A stretch of 64,000 nucleotides of DNA from Sphagnum compactum (taxonomy: Eukaryota; Bryophyta; Sphagnopsida; Sphagnales), in contig OZ234493.1 of assembly GCA_965153455.1 (NCBI GenBank), forward strand, positions 3,348,001 through 3,412,000. Reading direction: 5' to 3'. The notes beneath the pieces were generated by a model. That model worked only from the letters and a program-made list of their open reading frames with translations. It had not been told where the DNA came from and ran no database searches. Positions 58,958 through 64,000 of the stretch are shown here, piece by piece. How positions within the stretch are numbered: the stretch's first letter is position 1; every line of letters begins with the position of its first letter. The position numbers and the translations under genes are program-made.

Positions 58958-59323
58958 ATGACCTGGGCGGGGCTATCTAAGGTGGTGGATCCATGCAATA
59001 ACCGCAAGAGTGTATCTGGAGGACAGGGGCATGAAGTACACCAGAGTTTCTGCGGCATGATGGCCCTCAACAATTGTCAGTATGTCTATCAGGCTGACAA
59101 CGAAGGAGATGGTGGATCGTCAAACTACAAACCTCCAAAGAGAACCCAGTTCGTAAAATCTTTTGGAGATGGCAAAGGATCGCCATGGAACCCCCCACCT
59201 CCCCCTAGGGGCGCTATGTGTACAGGGAACACAAAGAATATTTTGGGGTGGGGAGTTGATGGTGGGGGCGATGGAGATGGAGGTGGGAGTAAAATTAAAC
59301 CTGGGAAGTGTGATCTCTGGTGA
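58958..59323 (+). CDS. small glycine/proline-rich protein, copy B
   Basis: 121 codons from the ATG at 58958-58960 (MTWAGLSKVVDP) to the TGA at 59321-59323. Upstream, in-frame sequence to 58916 is open but has no ATG, and a TTTCCTAAGGCTTGCAG acceptor lies at 58904-58920. The same blocks as copy A appear: RKSVSGGQGHE, SFCGMMA, ADNEGDGGSSNYKPPK, RTQFVKSFGDGKGSPWNPPP and a glycine-rich end KPGKCDLW. Changes from copy A cluster in the first 50 residues, and the block from NEGDGG to the Pro run is almost unchanged, which suggests selection on that part. Copies A and B are head to head about 11.5 kb apart. The protein is probably soluble; its function is unknown. Confidence 0.7.
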   Translation: MTWAGLSKVVDPCNNRKSVSGGQGHEVHQSFCGMMALNNCQYVYQADNEGDGGSSNYKPPKRTQFVKSFGDGKGSPWNPPPPPRGAMCTGNTKNILGWGVDGGGDGDGGGSKIKPGKCDLW

Positions 59324-59790
59324 CAATCATCAGTAGCAGCACCTCTGAACACATGAATTGCAGTACATGCTTAAACTAGATGGTTTTCTTGTTGCTGGAA
59401 AGAAAGCTCAGGACATTGAACCCAGTAAAACCTTTCCAGGTTTTTGTGCTTGAAGAGTAGATAGCTTTAGGACATAATGAACACAAATTCTTTGTGGGTT
59501 TTCCAAACCCATCATTCTTTTTAGCCATAGGGAGCAACCAAGCATGAAATAGTCTTCAATTTATTTCGATTTGTACATACATAGGTCATTTGATGTGCTC
59601 AATTCTTTGACCTGTGGTTGGCTACCCCAACCCCCTGTGCATGCCAGCAGACCATTGGGCCAGGTACTGAATAAGGGGGGAAGAAGGAAAAGAGAAACAG
59701 AGTAATTAGGAGCACCTGGAATTCATATTCAGTTCACACATTTTGTGGAACTTAGCTTGTACATAGGAATCTTTTAAGAATAAAGAATAT

Positions 59791-60226
59791 TTTAAGAATA
59801 AAACAGTGGTCTAAGGGGGCATGTGTGCCTCCTAATAGCGTGGTTGGACCCTTTGGTGATAACCTTGTTGAAAACATCCTTGGTGATAGGCTCAAAACCA
59901 ACATACCGTAGTGCTCACCCTAAACCCCGCAGCCCCAGAAAATGGAATTATTTTTTCCCTCCCGCAGGCAGTCCCCGCAGGCCAAATTAAGAGTTTTGCA
60001 ATCCCGTAGCATAAAGAAACAATTAATTAAGGGTCCCGCAAGGGAAAATGGCAATACCACAAACAGTCAGTACACACAGTCAGTGTCCCCCTCTATATCG
60101 TTGGGCTGGCTGAACACGGTTCCATTGCACACTTCTATTTTCCCAAATCTTTCTCAAAGGTCCTGAGGAACCCTTTGCAGCACTCCCTAGCTATTGCTAA
60201 GCGAGCGCTCCACAAGCTGAGCTGCC
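59791..60226. other. between the inverted duplication and the DDE gene
   Basis: No gene recognised. It would hold the 3' flank of the minus-strand DDE transposase; no terminal inverted repeat was found. Confidence 0.4.
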
Positions 60227-62927
60227 CTACTCCTCGTCTGCCTCTGCACTGTCAGAATCCTCTGCTGATTCGCCATCCTCATCTGATGCGCTAGATGCTG
60301 CTGCCTCATCAGCAGGGTCTGCGCTCACTGCAGCTGTTCTCTTGCGGATGCTCCTCAAGCGCATGGACAATTTGTTAGCAGGCAGCTCAAAGTCCGAGTC
60401 CCACTCTGCATCTGACGACCCGCTGCTCAACTCTGACTCTGCATCGCTGTCGTTGTCGTCATCTGCCTCCTCCTCATCCTCGGCAGGCACCTCGTTTGCG
60501 TGTGCCAGCTCTGCTACTGACGCTCGCGGCAGTTCTATCTGCAAGCCCAGTTGCGCGCACGCGGCTGCGGTCCGGTGCCGCGTCCCCTCCTCAAAGATCT
60601 GCAAGGTGCTCGCCTTGGCGTAGCCATCCAGCACGCTGTGCTGCATTCCCTTGATGCGCTCCCAGCCAGCGTAGATCCAGTGGATGCCCTCGTCCCTCAG
60701 GCGGCCGACGGAGAGGTCCAGCTTGCAGTCCTTGGGCGCGATGCCCGACTTGACCTGCTCTATCACGAGGCTTGCTGACCAGTCGCAGAACCGCTGGCGT
60801 ACAGCGTTCTTGAACGGCTTGTTGAGGACAGTACCTGCCACCTGCGCAAGAATGAATGCTTTGTCAACTCACAAATGAGTTTCTTCTTTAAACTGCATCA
60901 TGGTGAGAGGAAAAAGTAATGCTGCTCAGGCAAGGATTTGATTTCAATGGCTTGACCACAGCAACGCAAAGCAATCTCACAGAGCATTAAATGTTAGTGC
61001 AAAATCAGAGGACCAATGTAGTCAATTAGAGGAAAAATGCTATCCCTGTCAATAATGGCTACCTGAGCAACCGAGGTAGTCCCTCCCGGCACAAACACGA
61101 TGTGCATGTACGGGTGGTTCAGCTTTAGCCAGTCCCTGAATGGGGCGCCGCGGTGGACGCTGTAGACATCCAGCTGCAGCAGCGGCGGCTGCTCGCGGGG
61201 AGGCAGCAGGTCAGTGCGCTCCTCGCAGACGCGCACATAGGCTGGGTAGATAAGCTGCAGAGAACCAAATGCTATGAGTGACGATGATTTTGAAAAAAAT
61301 GTTTGTACCAGGTATCGTCCAGAATTACTGCATCCCTAGTCAATGTTGCAGCCTGCGGAGGTATAACAAAGCTATTTAGGATATTCACCTTCTCGATCCA
61401 CTCCTGCATGGACTCGAGCGTGCACCAGTGGTTCTTGGTCAAGCTGAAGACGAAGCCAGCTGCCTCAGCCTCGCTGCGCGCCTCCTTCCTAGGCAGGCTC
61501 TTCTCCCTCTAGCCACCGTAGATCAGCTGCAGCGCCAGCACAATCCCTGCGAGCGTTGTTGTGACGCAGGCTATGAGGCCACGCTTGTCCTCCTTGCCGG
61601 TGACTTGCACCTGCATTCAAAGGTTGCTTATCTCCATCGCAAGAGTTCATTAGCGCATTAACTTGCACAATTTGACCCATTTCATCTTCATGGCAGGCAA
61701 GCACGGTGAGGCTTCCCAAAAGATTAGAGCTGCACACCTGTTTCGCGTTCCTGATATCGTATGTGGTTGCCATCCCCATGGGTGTGTACCACACAAACGT
61801 TTCGTCCATGCTAAAGACGAGCTCAGGCGGAATCTTGTACAGGTAGCAGCACCATGCCATGCGCAGGTTCATCTCGTCCACTAGACGCTCACAGTCCTTT
61901 GGCAACTTCTGTGGTGCGCCTGTCGCACGCCTGCGCAGAATTCAACTGTACTTAGGTCGCTTGCACAGCAGCGGGCGCTTTCAAAGAAATGGCTGTAGGC
62001 GCCCAAAGTTCTGCTTGGATAAAGAGCACATGTAGTGGCAGAGCTGTAAACAATAAGCAGCCCAAGCTCACAAGAAATTGTGCCTGTACCTGAATGTCCA
62101 TCCCATCTTCTTCCTGAGGAACCTGCGGACAGTTGGCCTGCTTGGCCCATAGCGCTCGCCGTTCTTTTTCAGCAGGTCAGGGCGGCGGGCCTCCAGGATG
62201 CCGATCATGATGTGTTGTGTGGTGACGCTATTGATTACATTCCCAGCTGTCCTCTGGGCACAGAGAGCTTCGTAAATCTCCTTCTCGACGTCCGGTGCCT
62301 GCAGCAGCCAAAATATTTAATTTCACCATATTACAACCATTGGAAGTGTCTCTGGAAGCGTGCATACGTCAACGAATGCAAGCCAGACTTTCAGCTCACC
62401 TCTACGAAAAGGGTCATCTGATTTCAGCCACCACGGGAAGAAAAGCCAGCTTTGAGCTTGTCCTGGGCCTCTTTGGTGAGGATGAATGGACCAGTTGGGC
62501 TTTCCTTCTTCTTGAACCACCCCTTCACAGTGCTCTCGTCCAACCCCTCAAACAACGTTCTGAGGGGCCCCTCCTTCAGCGCTTTCACAGCAGGCCGCAC
62601 TTCGTTCTTGGCATGGACGGCTGCCAAGATCCTCTCAATGAGGAAGGGCTTCCACCAGTTCTTCTTCTTGTTGCTCTTTGAGGCTAGTTTCCTGCAGACA
62701 CAAGCCCTTATTAGTGTGGCTCTTCTCTGGAAGCCTGTTTTAATCTTATCAGCAGATAGGAAGCAAGAAGCTACTCTGCTCTGGAAGCCAGCTTAGATCT
62801 TGTCAGCAGATAGGAAGCAAGAAGTTAATCCTTGCCAGCAAGTGATCAGCTACAAACCAAGACATGCCTACCTCGTGAGCTTGCGTCCTGCCGCTTGAAA
62901 AATTCTTGTTGGGCTAGCTTGATACAT
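60227..62927 (-). pseudogene. DDE-type transposase, seven exons, two nonsense codons
   Basis: Exons (minus): 62927-62872, 62691-62400, 62298-62090, 61930-61738, 61610-61389, 61254-61063, 60841-60227. All introns are GT-AG, and the lengths sum to 1779 nt (592 codons plus stop) with every phase matching. Start ATG at 62927 (MYQASPTRIF). Exon 2 has a lysine-rich NWWKPFLIERIL helix region. Exon 3 reads SVTTQHIMIGILEARRPDLL and GPSRPTVRRFL. Exon 4 has LVFSMDETFVWYTP (first Asp). Exon 6 has LLQLDVYSVHRGAPFRDWL (second Asp) and VFVPGGTTSVAQ. Exon 7 has LRDEGIHWIYAGWERIKG, then a long acidic/Ser-rich tail. This is the DDE_1/pogo-like class. Premature TGA (62424-62426, expected CGA) and TAG (61509-61511, expected CAG) inactivate it. 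Exons are GC-rich, with GC-ending codons, unlike the neighbourhood. Confidence 0.85.
62725..62824. repeat. 54-bp tandem repeat in the first intron
   Basis: CTCTGGAAGCC...AGCAGATAGGAAGCAAGAAG occurs at 62725 and 62779, two copies, inside intron 1 of the DDE gene. Confidence 0.85.
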
Positions 62928-63610
62928 ACACAAAGTTTTAGGCAAACACATTACCTTGTGCAAATTTTATCAACATATATATGCACACACTCAAGCAAAG
63001 GCAGAATGCATGGTAGCCCCAAAATGAACTTGACATCACATAATGAAATCAAGTTCTTCAAAGCAACCTCACTCTTTGTAGATTGAACACAAATTTTGAT
63101 AATAAAAAGGGGTGCACATACATATCTAAGAGCTAAAAACCATGTCAGATAGTAGTGGAAACTATGAACTTTTCTGCATATGTTTTTTTTTGACATTTTA
63201 AAGTTATGTTAATCATTCCATGTTGTTTTAAATGATTAATATGAATGTTGAGAAATTGAAATTAAAATTTCGTTAAATTGAATTTTCGATTTTGGTTTTA
63301 ATAAAGGACATGTGAACTTGAACAAATGTTACATCAGATTATGGTTAATTTTAGAAAGGACTAGGTAAAGGACTATTATAATAACATAATTTTGATGATA
63401 AAAAAATTTAAATGATAGTAACCTACTACTCACATTCAAAAATCACTCACAATTAGGGTTGTCAAAATTGACGTGATGCTACCATTTTGCGTTGGGCGTC
63501 ACGTTGGCGTTTATCATGATGCGTCCATCACATTTGTCAAAACAAAGGCATGAAATTTTTTCTTGACATTTGGGTAGCCCTTAATACAAATGGTGATAAA
63601 AAATAGATTT
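62928..63610. other. upstream of the DDE transposase gene
   Basis: AT-rich from about 63180, with no recognised promoter or TIR. A TA-flanked end of the element was looked for here without success. Confidence 0.4.
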
Positions 63611-63619
63611 CAATTGTTA

Positions 63620-64000
63620 ATCCTGCGACGACCGAAAATTGGTGGCCATAAGGTTAGCAATTTTCGGCTACCAATCATGTGACGACCGAAAATTTGGGGT
63701 GGGGGATGATTTCTTTTCAAAAATGATATTATTTGCACTCTGCATTTTTGGTGACCAAATTTTTTTAATCACCATCTAACATACCCACATCATTGAATCG
63801 CGACCGAAAGGGGCGGGGCCACTTTCCTTTTTGGGCAATCGAAGAATTTCGGTCGCCATCCAATGGTGTGGGTTTGTTAGATGGCGACCAAAATTCTTCG
63901 GTCACCATTCGACAATGTGGATATGTTAAATGGCGATTGAATTTTTTCGGTTGTCTTCAGATACACCCCATTCTCTAATGGCGACCAAATGTTTTTCGAT
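63620..64000. repeat. GGCGACC/GGTCGCC palindrome cluster
   Basis: Words such as GGCGACCAAAATTCTTCGGT with CACC, GCGACCGAAA and TTTCGGTCGCC recur at about 63630, 63680, 63805, 63850, 63885, 63930 and 63980, often paired as short hairpins. It continues past the window end, so it may be the terminal region of a further element. Confidence 0.6.

Larger units (their letters stand above)
56740..59790 (+). repeat. right arm of the large inverted duplication
   Basis: Inverse of 46585-49150, longer because it carries a hAT MITE (57248-57601) and a tandem duplication in the leader (58331-58672). Homology runs out near AGCTTGTACATAGGAATC at 59755-59790. Confidence 0.85.

Overview
The window looks like nuclear DNA of a land plant with a large, repeat-rich genome. 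Supporting signs are an arabinogalactan peptide of the AGP16/20 type, GT-AG introns, short TTTAGGG-type tracts, and plant transposon classes: CACTA, PIF/Harbinger, MULE, hAT, Emigrant-like pogo, Helitron and a Ty3/gypsy chromovirus. A non-seed plant (fern, lycophyte or bryophyte) is my guess, but the sequence does not prove it. Almost everything recognisable is a transposable element, most of them decayed. The genes that look intact are small.

Layout. 1-6.05 kb: a decayed PIF/Harbinger element, with its transposase on the + strand and its trihelix (Myb/SANT-like) partner on the - strand. The partner gene is split by a 3.3-kb CACTA element (2171-5478) with an exact 3-bp target duplication. 8.1 kb: an intact AGP-peptide gene. 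11.4-29.5 kb: a giant (about 18 kb) Mutator-like element bounded by inverted terminal repeats of about 0.7 kb. It holds a broken transposase with DDE and SWIM parts, a broken Ulp1-type SUMO-protease gene on the opposite strand, fragments of LTRs, and many arrays of short palindromes (TCTCCCC/GGGGAGA) repeated about every 22 bp. 29.5-37.4 kb: mostly unassigned DNA with tandem duplications, plus a decayed relative of the small proline-rich gene described below. 37,459-44,378: a full-length but inactive chromovirus with two LTRs and target duplication caaag.

46.1-59.8 kb: a large inverted duplication (arms about 46,585-49,150 and 56,740-59,790). Each arm carries an intact copy of an unrecognised gene for a glycine- and proline-rich protein of about 121 residues, arranged head to head. 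A truncated Helitron lies between the arms. One arm carries a hAT MITE, and the other arm preserves its empty site. An Emigrant-like MITE lies just outside the left arm.

60.2-62.9 kb: a seven-exon DDE-type transposase gene on the - strand. Its splice phases are fully consistent, and only two nonsense codons break it. 63.6-64 kb: a cluster of GGCGACC/GGTCGCC palindromic repeats.

A common theme is decay by C-to-T change. Most of the nonsense codons found inside recognisable elements are TGA, TAG or TAA where CGA, CAG or CAA is expected, as cytosine methylation and deamination would produce. All calls were made by reading the sequence; no database search was run.
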